From: a virus
IMG/VR virus record: IMGVR_UViG_3300033141_004399
Location: 1-47,628 of that record
Length of the DNA stretch: 47,628 nt
Reading direction: 5' to 3' (one strand)
The translations under genes were made by a program, and so were the position numbers. This document shows positions 16,936 through 24,936 of the stretch, one piece after another. Below the pieces are notes generated by a model that was given only the letters and a program-made list of their open reading frames with translations, was not told the origin of the DNA and did no database searches. Every line of letters starts with the position of its first letter. Within the stretch, counting starts at the first letter, position 1.

Positions 16936-17559
16936 TTAGCTTGCGGCGTAGTAAGGAATGTATCTCTTCGTGCCGTCGACATTCACGTTAATCCATCCGG
17001 TCTCTGCAGTAGCGCTCGGATCTATGGTCGAGGCATCTCCATCCTTGAAGTCAATCATCACTTTGTCAGCGGTGAGGTCTATCGAGGCGCCAGTAGAGAA
17101 AACTAGCTCATCGGCAGACTCATCCCACAACATATACGCTCCCGATGTAGCCCCGAAGAATTTGACATCGTGTCCTGTGTCATCCTTGCCAACTGTGAGC
17201 GTCCCTTTTAAGGTGACGTTCAGAAGTTTTGAGTCGGCCCCGATAAGGAAAGACGTCGAGGCGGCTGCTCCTTCCACTTCAAAGTTCGTTCCATCGAAGT
17301 TGAAGGTTATGTCGCTTCCATCCCCGAAGACCACTAAATCGCCGTCTCCCATTTTGATGTCGGCCTTGTCAAAGACCAATGCATCGGCGCTTTCATCCCA
17401 GAGCATATACGCCCCTGAGGTATCGCCAAAAAACTTCACATCCAGACCGTCGCCACTCACTCCGAAATGAATCTGCGCACCATTGCCTGTGACAGACTCG
17501 TAAAAACGTAAATTTCCACTTGTTCCTCTGAAAGTTGATCTTACCTTTGTTACTGGCAT
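16936..17559 (-). CDS. Repeat-containing virion protein (head fibre/decoration type)
   Basis: This 207-residue protein contains two copies of the unit VKFFGDTSGAYMLWDESAD (about residues 40-60 and 128-148), with beta segments before and after. Such units occur in phage head or tail fibre proteins. It ends YIPYYAAS. It is coded within the head module, between small head genes and the DUF1617-like gene, and is likely a surface-exposed head protein. Confidence 0.65.
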   Translation of the reverse strand: MPVTKVRSTFRGTSGNLRFYESVTGNGAQIHFGVSGDGLDVKFFGDTSGAYMLWDESADALVFDKADIKMGDGDLVVFGDGSDITFNFDGTNFEVEGAAASTSFLIGADSKLLNVTLKGTLTVGKDDTGHDVKFFGATSGAYMLWDESADELVFSTGASIDLTADKVMIDFKDGDASTIDPSATAETGWINVNVDGTKRYIPYYAAS

Positions 17560-17605
17560 TGCATATCATCTCCCATACGCATATAGCGTTGTAGCAGTGG
17601 TTCTG

Positions 17606-17797
17606 CTATTTTCTCCTCTTATGCGGGCCTTTCTTCTCCAGAAAAGACCCGCTGAGGTGTCTTTTTTCCATATAATCGCCAGGCTTAGCTCGTCGGGCTA
17701 TACCACGAAAAAGCAGTGCCCTTGCCTCCTCTTCGGGGAGGTCCAGCACGCTCCCGCCGATATAGCCCAGCCAGTCCTTTTTGAGCCTAATGAACAT
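17606..17797 (-). CDS. Small head-module protein
   Basis: This 63-residue protein has the pattern GGSVLDLPEEEARALLFRGIARRA followed by a basic tail. It resembles the protein encoded immediately upstream (17787-17963), which has GETVEVEEKVGQALLEKNIAEP, so the two may be duplicates of one beta-hairpin-plus-helix fold. The reading frames overlap by 11 bases. Role unknown. Confidence 0.65.
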   Translation of the reverse strand: MFIRLKKDWLGYIGGSVLDLPEEEARALLFRGIARRAKPGDYMEKRHLSGSFLEKKGPHKRRK

Positions 17798-17963
17798 TTT
17801 TCGTTCTCACAATCCCTTTGGACTTGCCTGGCTTCTTTACCATCTTATTCTTCACTGGCTCGGCTATATTTTTCTCCAAGAGAGCCTGCCCCACTTTCTC
17901 TTCCACTTCCACTGTCTCTCCTTGTTCCCACCATCGCCAGCGCTCAACCAGCTTAACCTTCAT
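17787..17963 (-). CDS. Small head-module protein
   Basis: This 58-residue protein (MKVKLVERWRWWEQGETVEVE...) begins at an ATG with AGGAG 8 bases upstream. It is basic at the C-terminus (KKPGKSKGIV). Small proteins of this kind are common just after the capsid gene in siphoviruses. It shares a short fold pattern with the next gene. Confidence 0.75.
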   Translation of the reverse strand: MKVKLVERWRWWEQGETVEVEEKVGQALLEKNIAEPVKNKMVKKPGKSKGIVRTKNVH

Positions 17964-17974
17964 TCACTTCTCCT

Positions 17975-18451
17975 CTAGCTCAGCGCACTAACAGGGACAT
18001 CCTCGGCATACCTGGGCTGGCTGAGTATAGCTATCACTCCGCCGTCACAGGGATCGTCCGCTACCTCAGTCATCTTCAGCCTCACATATTTATCCGTCCC
18101 GTCCAGATTCGCAGCATCTACCTCTATGATGTAGACCTGGTCTGCCCCTGCAGTGGTGGTAAAACCAGAGCTGGTGGCAGCAGTAGGAGCACTGAAAGTG
18201 TCCCCGGATGTGCATTTCCTGTATGTGAACGCTATGGCTGTGGTGTTGCTAGGGGTTGTGTCGTCGCAGGACTCAACAGTTATCGTTGCTGTTCCTGTAT
18301 CCCCCGGCCCTTTATGCAGTATGAAGGTGCATCTGCGGTAGTTCGCCATACTGATTACATCAGTGGCAGGGTCACCGTTGAAGATGTCCTCGTAGGCCGA
18401 TATAAAATTGGAGTCTCCACAGTTTACCACGTGGATTTCGTCCATCAACAT
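17975..18451 (-). CDS. Probable head decoration or minor head protein
   Basis: This 158-residue protein is beta-rich (RRCTFILHKGPGDTGTATITVE, VYIIEVDAANLDGTDKYVRL). It follows the capsid gene but lies beyond a terminator. The composition and length fit small head proteins. An AGAGGTG site lies upstream of MLMDEIHVV. No catalytic motifs. Confidence 0.65.
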   Translation of the reverse strand: MLMDEIHVVNCGDSNFISAYEDIFNGDPATDVISMANYRRCTFILHKGPGDTGTATITVESCDDTTPSNTTAIAFTYRKCTSGDTFSAPTAATSSGFTTTAGADQVYIIEVDAANLDGTDKYVRLKMTEVADDPCDGGVIAILSQPRYAEDVPVSALS

Positions 18452-18475
18452 TTTCTTTCACCTCTTTCTAGAATT

Positions 18476-18503
18476 CAAAAAGGGGAGACTGAAAAATCTC
18501 CCC
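18476..18503 (-). terminator. Intrinsic terminator after capsid gene
   Basis: On the minus strand GGGGAGA, an 8-base loop and TCTCCCC form a perfect 7-bp stem followed by TTTTTG. It begins 12 bases after the capsid stop codon. It should end a share of transcripts right after the capsid gene. Confidence 0.85.
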
Positions 18504-18514
18504 TGTAAAAATCA

Positions 18515-19741
18515 CTATGCTCTTGCAGCCAGTGTTACATACGGGCTCAGAGTATCGCTGGAATATCTGGGAGTCAGGGCTGACTTCCACCAGGGCTGTC
18601 CGTCGACTCTGAACACAAACCTGAATGCGGTCTGGTCATAGTCGAACTTCAGGTGTATACTGGTAGCAGTCTGTATTCCCTGCCCTCTCTTTTGTCCCAA
18701 CAGATACTCAGACCAGTCAACGAAGAAGATGTCCCCCTTGTCCCCGAGCTTCTGGCAATGCTCGGTGAAAATAAGAGGCTTGCCTAACAGGGTGTCGAAG
18801 GGCTGTCCAGCCGCCTGGTTCGCAGGCAGGTAAACAGGCACTCCACCAGTCCCCACAGCCAGGCTCATTGTAGCCAGCTGAGAGAAGGTGTCGTCGTTTG
18901 CCAGCCATACTGCATTCTTCCTGTTGGCGCTGGGCATCCTGGCATACATCTTCACTATGTTCTCGAAGACTATCGTGTCAGCTGCCTGTCCTGACTCTTT
19001 GGACACCGTCACCAGTGCAGGAGCGTTTATTAGCCCGAGGGGCTGTCCTGCTCCCGTCCCGTTGATTAGTATGTCATCCATAGTCCAGGCAAAAGCCTCG
19101 GTAAACATCTTGTTCAGAAGAGGCTCCAGGCTGATCGGGGAGTCCTGCAGAATCTCGTCGGAGGAATAAGCCAGCCCGATGAGCTTCTTGAGAACCAATG
19201 TGACCTTCCCGAATTTGGGCTTAGAAGAGGTCTTACTGCCCTCCTCGTCCGTCCAGTAGAGCTTGACCGCACCGTGCAGATACCCGCTAGACCTGTCGGC
19301 GTCATCTACATAGGGTATCCCTATGGAGTTGGTGGCCATTGGTATCAAGGTGCAGCGGTTCATAAAGTTGGAAAGCTCCAGAGCTTTGGACAGGAGTTGA
19401 GCCCTGAATTCCTCAGGAATCAAGTATCCACCTTCTGTTGCACTTCCCTCTTCCAGTCCGCTTCCAGCAGCCTTCTTCTCCCACTCTATGAGCCTTTTAT
19501 CAGGGTTGCGAGGGTTGACTTCTGCTTTGGCAACAGCCTGGGCAAAGTCTGCGAAGTTGACGAACCCGCCTTTAGGGTCGGATTCTTTCCCGTCGCCTTC
19601 CCCCACTATCTCGGTCTTCCCGGCAGGCTTTTTCAGCTCGTCGAGTTGCTTCTGCATCTCCTCGGCAAACTTCTCATTGCCAGCTTTGATAGCCTCTGAG
19701 ATAGTGTCTTTCAAAAGGGCTTGAAGTTCCTCTACCTTCAT
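18515..19741 (-). CDS. Major capsid protein, HK97 fold
   Basis: This 408-residue protein has an N-terminal helical delta-like domain (to about 90) and the HK97 core, with GGYLIPEEFRAQLLSKALE, a P-domain helix with DSPISLEPLLNKMFTEAFAW, NGTGAGQPLGLINA, and the C-terminal strand ending in LTPRYSSDTLSPYVTLAARA. The protease gene lies upstream, and the delta domain is expected to be cut off during maturation. The gene is isolated between two intrinsic terminators, unlike its neighbours. Confidence 0.95.
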   Translation of the reverse strand: MKVEELQALLKDTISEAIKAGNEKFAEEMQKQLDELKKPAGKTEIVGEGDGKESDPKGGFVNFADFAQAVAKAEVNPRNPDKRLIEWEKKAAGSGLEEGSATEGGYLIPEEFRAQLLSKALELSNFMNRCTLIPMATNSIGIPYVDDADRSSGYLHGAVKLYWTDEEGSKTSSKPKFGKVTLVLKKLIGLAYSSDEILQDSPISLEPLLNKMFTEAFAWTMDDILINGTGAGQPLGLINAPALVTVSKESGQAADTIVFENIVKMYARMPSANRKNAVWLANDDTFSQLATMSLAVGTGGVPVYLPANQAAGQPFDTLLGKPLIFTEHCQKLGDKGDIFFVDWSEYLLGQKRGQGIQTATSIHLKFDYDQTAFRFVFRVDGQPWWKSALTPRYSSDTLSPYVTLAARA

Positions 19742-19891
19742 CTATCATTCACATCCTTTTTTTTCTGATTGAGAAAGACCAGCCTACTCTCTGGCATCTC
19801 CGACAAGTTTTCCGCCGCCTGACATCGCCTTCCCGTGTCTCCAGCGGTTACTCGCCCATCTGATACCTGCAATTTCGGTCTCGCTTCCGTG
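19742..19891 (-). promoter_or_regulatory. Leader region of capsid gene
   Basis: About 150 bases lie between an upstream intrinsic terminator and the capsid ATG. A message made only here would need its own promoter. I see no good sigma70 -35/-10 pair, so a phage-specific promoter or read-through is possible. An open frame through it (to 20005) is interrupted by the terminator and is not called. Confidence 0.35.
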
Positions 19892-19918
19892 AAAAAGCCC
19901 CGCCGAATAAGCGAGGCT
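19892..19918 (-). terminator. Intrinsic terminator upstream of capsid gene
   Basis: On the minus strand AGCCTCGC, a 7-base loop and GCGGGGCT form an 8-bp stem with one GU pair, followed by TTTTT. It lies about 100 bases after the tmRNA-like element and about 150 bases before the capsid start. Confidence 0.75.
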
Positions 19919-20021
19919 AGTATGCAATTTTGGATAATTGCCTTTTACATAAAGAAACTGTAAAAACCGTAAAACAGGCTTTACAATTTTCCGAAATATT
20001 GTCAATTATGGTTGACGATAC

Positions 20022-20100
20022 TGGTGGAGCTGACGGGATTCGAACCCGTGTGTTGCCGTTGAACCTGGTCAACTGTCGCAATCTGTAGCCTTTCAGCCCC
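20022..20100 (-). ncRNA. Miniature tmRNA-like / tRNA-like element
   Basis: The 79-nt stretch begins GGGGCTG and ends CAGCTCC-A-CCA. These pair as a 7-bp acceptor stem with one GU, and CCA is encoded. A perfect T arm (ACGGG TTCGAAT CCCGT) precedes the acceptor. GGGGCTGA at the 5' end and CAGCTCCACCA at the 3' end are the classic ends of bacterial tmRNA; GATTGCGACAG resembles the tmRNA 5' D-loop signature. No normal anticodon loop is present: a GTTGA/TCAAC stem caps a 6-base loop. It may be a tmRNA reduced to its tRNA-like domain, or a remnant of an attachment site in a host ssrA gene. Confidence 0.6.
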
Positions 20101-20256
20101 ATTATGTCTCAGCCAGCTACCCAGTGCCTCGTCAGGCACTGCCTGCCAGTTGAACCCACCAGAGCCTAGGTTGCGGATTCTAACCCTACTGGCGGAGGTC
20201 AATACCCGAACCGCCCCCTGGACAGTCCGCCCTCACTGGCTGTCTTATGTGAAAAA
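20101..20256 (-). other. Structured non-coding stretch upstream of tmRNA-like element
   Basis: No gene is convincing here. On the minus strand there is a perfect hairpin CAGTGCC-6-GGCACTG (20122-20141) and a GGCGG/CCGCC pair (20191-20195 with 20211-20215). Several T-arm-like phrases occur (GGTTAGAATCC, GGGTTCAACTGG) but do not fold into a tRNA. Together with the element downstream it may form one longer RNA. Confidence 0.4.
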
Positions 20257-20457
20257 CTACCTTTCCAAGTATTTCTTCAGTCCTACTTTTTTCCAACACT
20301 CGTTGCAGAATTGAATATTTTTGAGAGTCGTCCAAGACTCTGCTACCTCAAAATCCTCGTTGTTTTCCAGCGTCTCTCTGTTAATTTCAATGGAATAGTA
20401 GGACTCTTTACTTTCGTTTATTTCCTTGCCGCATTCATCACAATGTATCTTATACAT
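20257..20457 (-). CDS. Small zinc-ribbon protein
   Basis: This 66-residue protein (MYKIHCDECGKEINESKE...) has CxxC near the start and FCNECWKK near the end, a four-Cys zinc site. The ATG at 20457 has GGAG 7 bases upstream; a longer TTG start at 20472 is less likely. It sits between the protease gene and the tmRNA-like element. Function unknown. Confidence 0.7.
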   Translation of the reverse strand: MYKIHCDECGKEINESKESYYSIEINRETLENNEDFEVAESWTTLKNIQFCNECWKKVGLKKYLER

Positions 20458-20461
20458 ATAT

Positions 20462-22417
20462 TTACTCCACAATTCCTCTTGCCTTATCTATCTCCCTCTG
20501 CATATTCTTCCTGAGCTCGCCGAGGGCATCGTTCATCATCTTGCGGGCTATCTGAGTGAGCTCTTCTTTGGTGATGTGTATCTCCTCACCGCTTTCTTCC
20601 TTGTCTTTCTTGTCTTCCCATTCTATCTCTATATCGTCTTTCGCATCAGCCGATTCCGTTCCCTTTTCTGGCTCAGGCTTCTCGGATGCCTTGAGTAGAG
20701 CATTCAGAGCTTCGACAGCCTTGTTCATCTGGGTTATGCAGTCCTCTATGAGCTTCCTGTTCTTAGCGGAGAGAACCCGCCCCTCTTTTAGCTCGGCAAT
20801 CTCATTCTGGAGGTTCTCCAGCTTCTCCAGGAGTTGCGGGTAGACCTCTTTCGTCCCGTATACCTCGGGAAACAGTTTCTCCAGCTCGTCCTCCGTGTAT
20901 TCCCTGAATTCGGGGGGCTCTTTGTCAAATTGTTTATAGTGCTTTACAAGATGGTTATATACGCCCTTTCTGTCTTTGTCGGATATGTCGACTCCACCAC
21001 GCCCGCCGAGCAGGGCAACCATAGCTGCAGCCACACCTCTCCACACTACAGCGTGCCCTTTTGCCTTGTGGTGCGGCAATTTATATGAGGATTTGATGTC
21101 GGGATTCTCAGAGTCAAACCACGCACACATCACTTTGAGGTCTGATATTTCAGCCTCCCTTACCTCTCTCGGCCCGTCCCACTTCTCATCCTCAGGAGCT
21201 TTTGGAGTCTCTTTGAACGGTATAACTCCCTTAATCTCATTTTCTTCCAATTCAATCACTTCCTCATTAGCTGACTCCTGGCCAGGGCCAGGTCTGGAGC
21301 TACGTCTCATCTGCCCTCCGCACTTGGGACATTTCAGTTCCCTGCAGTGCTTGTCGGAAGACATCTTGTATCCGCATTTTATACATTCGCAGTCATACTT
21401 CGCCTTTTCCAGAATAAATCCTATCTGTTCCTCCAGTGCCTCGAAGTCGGCATCGTCCATTTCTTCTATGCGTGCATTCTCCTGCCATCCGGACGCAAAG
21501 TCGCCGATTTCCTTGCCGTGCTCCTCCATCCATTTCTTCGCCTTCTCCATAGTCCACCCTTTCCTCTTGTCGAAGACGAAGGTGATTATCTTCTTGCAGT
21601 CGATGCAGTAGATACCCTTTATCCCTTGTTTCTTACTCACGGTTATCCAGCGGATTTTGTGTCCTTTGTGCTTTCCTTCCTCACCCTTCACGGGGAGCCT
21701 GATATACCTGTCGGTCTCCTCGGGCTTGAGAACCACGTCTTTAGGAGTGCACACGTCATCCACGCATTCCAGAATATCCTCTTTAAGTCTGTCTGAGGTG
21801 ATGAAGCCTTTCTCCACCATCATAGTGAGGGCTTCGGGATTGCAGGGTATGGGAACAGCCGAGTATTCCAAGAGCTCCCATTTCGTATAGATTCTTTTGG
21901 GCTCTTTCTTATCCTTGCTCTTCTCTGTGTCATTGTCTTTCCACTCTATCGGTATGAAGCCCACTGACCAGCCTCTCATTGCTGGGCCCGTTCCCGCCAC
22001 GTCCTCTGTGTAAAGTTTTCCCACTTCCTGAGCAAAAGGATGTTTTAAAAAGACAGTTTTTGCGACCAATCCTTTCTTGTCGGATTTAATCCAGATATTC
22101 TTGCCAGCAGGAAAAAGCCTATAGTCGTGGGCATAGGGAACAATGGGGTTTTTGCGGTAATTATCCAGCATAACCCCCTTAGGGTCTAACACTTCATCTG
22201 CCCTGTCTTTAGCTCCCGTGGAAATATAGCTTATAACAGACATAGTCCCTTCTTCCTCGCCAACCTCGACCTTATCCGCCACATAACCCTTCCTGACTAA
22301 TTCTACATCTTCTTCCCTTAGTTCGGGATGTTCTTCTACCAGAGTCTTCGCTCTCTCAGGATATATGTCCCGAAGTTTCAACCTCTGAGTAGTCAGTTCT
22401 TTTGTCCAATCTTTCAT
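20462..22417 (-). CDS. Prohead protease fused to zinc and scaffold-like regions
   Basis: In this 651-residue protein, residues about 45-205 are an HK97-type S78 prohead protease: VISYISTGAKDRADEVLDP, PIVPYAHDY (catalytic His97 expected) and MRGWSVGFIPIEW (Ser151 expected), then LLEYSAVPIPCNPEA. The rest is unusual: a region with CIDC, a zinc ribbon with CxC, CxxC and CPKC (about 343-368), a helical domain with LPHHKAKGHAVVWRGVAAA (about 435-490), and C-terminal coiled coils rich in Glu/Lys (520-651). The tail part may act as scaffold, since no separate scaffold gene is seen. The capsid gene follows. Confidence 0.85.
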   Translation of the reverse strand: MKDWTKELTTQRLKLRDIYPERAKTLVEEHPELREEDVELVRKGYVADKVEVGEEEGTMSVISYISTGAKDRADEVLDPKGVMLDNYRKNPIVPYAHDYRLFPAGKNIWIKSDKKGLVAKTVFLKHPFAQEVGKLYTEDVAGTGPAMRGWSVGFIPIEWKDNDTEKSKDKKEPKRIYTKWELLEYSAVPIPCNPEALTMMVEKGFITSDRLKEDILECVDDVCTPKDVVLKPEETDRYIRLPVKGEEGKHKGHKIRWITVSKKQGIKGIYCIDCKKIITFVFDKRKGWTMEKAKKWMEEHGKEIGDFASGWQENARIEEMDDADFEALEEQIGFILEKAKYDCECIKCGYKMSSDKHCRELKCPKCGGQMRRSSRPGPGQESANEEVIELEENEIKGVIPFKETPKAPEDEKWDGPREVREAEISDLKVMCAWFDSENPDIKSSYKLPHHKAKGHAVVWRGVAAAMVALLGGRGGVDISDKDRKGVYNHLVKHYKQFDKEPPEFREYTEDELEKLFPEVYGTKEVYPQLLEKLENLQNEIAELKEGRVLSAKNRKLIEDCITQMNKAVEALNALLKASEKPEPEKGTESADAKDDIEIEWEDKKDKEESGEEIHITKEELTQIARKMMNDALGELRKNMQREIDKARGIVE

Positions 22418-22450
22418 TTGTTATCACTTCCAATTTCACGAATTATTGCG

Positions 22451-22612
22451 TTAGTGAAGCCAAATATAATAGAAATAAAGGGAAAAGACAACTACCTGAA
22501 TAAGACAGGCAATACTGGTCTTTTTCTCTCCCCTGCTCTCCGCCAAAAGCACCATAAAGACGCTAGTCGAAATCATAAGATAGCCGAGAGCCAAAAGTGT
22601 AATTCTAAACAT
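22451..22612 (-). CDS. Small two-helix membrane protein
   Basis: This 53-residue protein (MFRITLLALGYLMISTS...) has two membrane helices joined by a short charged loop (AESRGEKKTS). AAAGGAG lies 6 bases upstream of the ATG, and the ATG follows directly on the portal stop TAG. The shape is holin-like, but the place, between portal and protease, is not where lysis genes usually lie. Role unknown. Confidence 0.7.
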   Translation of the reverse strand: MFRITLLALGYLMISTSVFMVLLAESRGEKKTSIACLIQVVVFSLYFYYIWLH

Positions 22613-24784
22613 CTATTTCTCCTTTTCCTCCCAGACTATGTCGCACCTGCACATAATGTCTTCTTCGGCCACGCCCGACTGTCCAGGCCCCTGTGTCTCA
22701 ACTCCCGAACCCAAGACAAAATTGTCATCAGGGGCAACTCGCTGTCCGTGTGCGTCAGCGTGGGACGGTCTTGTCCGCTCATCCAGTGCCGCAATCCAGA
22801 CTTTTACCCACTCGTCCTTCGGCAAGCCAGACTGGTAAAAACCTTCCAGGCTAGCCCTCGCACTGCTTGACGCTATCTCCGTCCTGGCTATGGTGTTTGC
22901 CCTGTGCCTGGTGGCATTATCGAACACTGCCTGAACCCGCTTTCTCAGGAGAGGTATGCCCTCGCCGTTTTTGACGCCCTCCCGCAGGGTCTTCCTCAGT
23001 TTGTCAATGGTGGTCTTGTTGACTTCCTTCCCGAACTTAGCGGTCTTTTCAGAGAGGTATTTCTCCACCCTGGGGTCTCTTATATCGAAGTCGACTGTGC
23101 TACCCAGTTCTGCCAGGGTGCGCCCGCCCAGATCTTTCATAGTTTTTATGTATATAGGCCTTGAGCCGTTCTTGAACCTCTCAATCCAGGGGTCTAGCAT
23201 AAAAAGCCAGAAATCGTCGATTACGTCCTTGCTCACGGATTTAGGGTGTCTTCTCATATTAGCCAAGATTTCCTTCTCCTGCTCATTAAAGAAACCTATA
23301 ACCATCTTCCTGAACTCCGTCTCGTGAGGGGTCATTCTCTTCACATAGTCTTTCCACCGCTCGGCTTTCTGCTCCTCGCTCAGCCTCTTTTTTTTCTTAG
23401 CCAGGAATTCATCGATTACCTTTTTGGCTGCTTTGTCGATGGCTTCCTCAACGTAATCCTTCTCTGCTTTCTCCGCCGAGCCTATTGGCATCAGGTTCAT
23501 CGGCAGGTATGGCACGTCCCCCCAGCTCACTTTCTCCAGCCCGTCCCGCTGTCTCTCCTCGTTTATGGTGGAGTATCCCACTTTCAGGTTGGTTTCCTTC
23601 TCTTTCAGCCTGAACTCCCTGTCCTCAGGAACAGGTGAGGAGAAGGCACAGAAAAGGTTGTCGCCGTATAATGGCAGAAGCCTCTCATTTAGTTTCTCCT
23701 GGAACAGAATTAGCCTGGGAAGTATCGTGTCCTTGGCATACTGATATTCCTGCGTCTGTGCGGTGGCTCTGTTGGTGTTCTCAGCCGTGAGTTTGGACAT
23801 AGGAACGCCAAAAATGAACGCTATTTCTTCCCTGGTCATCTTAGCCCCCTGCAGAAAAGCCATCTCCCTGGGAGCAAAGTTGAGCTCTTTTATGTCCACA
23901 TCCCCCTCCAGCACTGCCGCCTGTCCAGCCTTCCTTGTCCCTCTGAACTTCTTGAGCCAGGCTTTCTCAAAACGCTTTCTCCCTGCCTCACTCATCCCAG
24001 ACTTAGCCATAATAAGATAATCGGGCCTCGCCTGGTTCTTAAAAAGATTAATCTCATATTCCTTCATATAAATGTTCATATCGATAGCATAGCTTGCCCC
24101 CATCACAGGGCTAAGCCCGTATAGAAGGCTATGCGGGTTAGGAAAGCGGAAATGTATGACCTCGCCGGGACTGAACATTTGTCTTCTCATACCGACTTTG
24201 TATTCATACCCCTTGACGAACTCTTTGGAATCGGGGATGATTTTCACCCTCTGAGAGGGCAGAACCCATATCTCAGCGGGTATCCTCAGCCCGCTAGCTC
24301 CTCTGATGTTCGAGGGAATAAGAAGCCAGTAGCCGTTACCAGTAAGCTCCAGGAACAGCTCCGTCTCATTCTTTAGGTCGAACTCGTTCCTCTGGGGATT
24401 GACGTTCCTCATCAGCTCCAGGAAAGGGTGCTCGGTGATTTCCTCTATCTCCACATCCTTTTTGATGTAATGAGAAAGAACAGGATTCCTAAGATAGCAC
24501 TCGTAGGTCTTTGCGCTCACGGGTGTGAAATCCACCCTCGCAACAGACCTGCTTTTCTGGGGACGCCTGACATAGAGCTTCAATTTCTGCTGTGCCACGG
24601 ATGTGGCGTTCAGCGAGGCGCACCTGTAGACCCAGCTCTTATAGGTCTTGACCTGCTTATCATAATTGTTATCGTCGCTCCCCACGCCCAGCCAGCTGGA
24701 CTGGTAGCTCCCAAACTCCGTCGCTATTAGCGGATTAACTGCCTTCCTTCTGAAAAGATTCCTCAAAAAATCTGTGATTGACAT
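22613..24784 (-). CDS. Portal protein fused to MuF-like head morphogenesis domain
   Basis: In this 723-residue protein, residues 1-430 are an HK97-type portal: YKSWVYRCASLNATSVA, PGEVIHFRFPNP, YGLSPVMGASYAI, FIFGVPMSKLTAENTNRATA. After a helical linker, residues about 600-720 are a MuF/SPP1 gp7-like minor head domain: ANTIARTEIASSSARASL, WIAALDERTRPSHADAHGQ, MCRCDIVW. Portals normally end near 430-500 residues and the MuF protein is usually separate, so this is a fusion. The portal is the 12-fold DNA gate at one capsid vertex. Confidence 0.92.
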   Translation of the reverse strand: MSITDFLRNLFRRKAVNPLIATEFGSYQSSWLGVGSDDNNYDKQVKTYKSWVYRCASLNATSVAQQKLKLYVRRPQKSRSVARVDFTPVSAKTYECYLRNPVLSHYIKKDVEIEEITEHPFLELMRNVNPQRNEFDLKNETELFLELTGNGYWLLIPSNIRGASGLRIPAEIWVLPSQRVKIIPDSKEFVKGYEYKVGMRRQMFSPGEVIHFRFPNPHSLLYGLSPVMGASYAIDMNIYMKEYEINLFKNQARPDYLIMAKSGMSEAGRKRFEKAWLKKFRGTRKAGQAAVLEGDVDIKELNFAPREMAFLQGAKMTREEIAFIFGVPMSKLTAENTNRATAQTQEYQYAKDTILPRLILFQEKLNERLLPLYGDNLFCAFSSPVPEDREFRLKEKETNLKVGYSTINEERQRDGLEKVSWGDVPYLPMNLMPIGSAEKAEKDYVEEAIDKAAKKVIDEFLAKKKKRLSEEQKAERWKDYVKRMTPHETEFRKMVIGFFNEQEKEILANMRRHPKSVSKDVIDDFWLFMLDPWIERFKNGSRPIYIKTMKDLGGRTLAELGSTVDFDIRDPRVEKYLSEKTAKFGKEVNKTTIDKLRKTLREGVKNGEGIPLLRKRVQAVFDNATRHRANTIARTEIASSSARASLEGFYQSGLPKDEWVKVWIAALDERTRPSHADAHGQRVAPDDNFVLGSGVETQGPGQSGVAEEDIMCRCDIVWEEKEK

Positions 24785-24790
24785 ACATTA

Positions 24791-24874
24791 TCAGCCCCTG
24801 CCGTCTGTGTTCAGCTCTTCATAGATGAGCCAGCCTAGAATTGCTATCATTACGACTCCGAAGAATATCTCCAT
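24791..24874 (-). CDS. 27-residue membrane peptide
   Basis: A short frame (MEIFFGVVMIAILGWLIYEE...) is almost entirely one membrane helix with an acidic C-terminal tail. GAGG lies about 10 bases upstream. It fills the gap between the portal gene and the broken methyltransferase. It is too short for family assignment. Confidence 0.5.
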   Translation of the reverse strand: MEIFFGVVMIAILGWLIYEELNTDGRG

Positions 24875-24936
24875 AATCTCGTTTCCTCAAAATATAAGTG
24901 CTATTTTGCGGGTATTACTCACCAGGTATTACTCGG

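Noticed and set aside
19784-20005. A 73-codon minus frame between the capsid gene and the tmRNA-like element
   Set aside because: It runs straight through an intrinsic terminator, lacks a good ribosome site and does not look like protein.
20022-20100. An ordinary tRNA gene
   Set aside because: Acceptor, T arm and CCA fit, but there is no normal D arm and no 7-base anticodon loop; the ends match tmRNA better.
20002-20202. A 66-codon minus frame over the tmRNA-like element
   Set aside because: It is a by-product of the structured RNA sequence; the T arm and acceptor stem explain the conservation.
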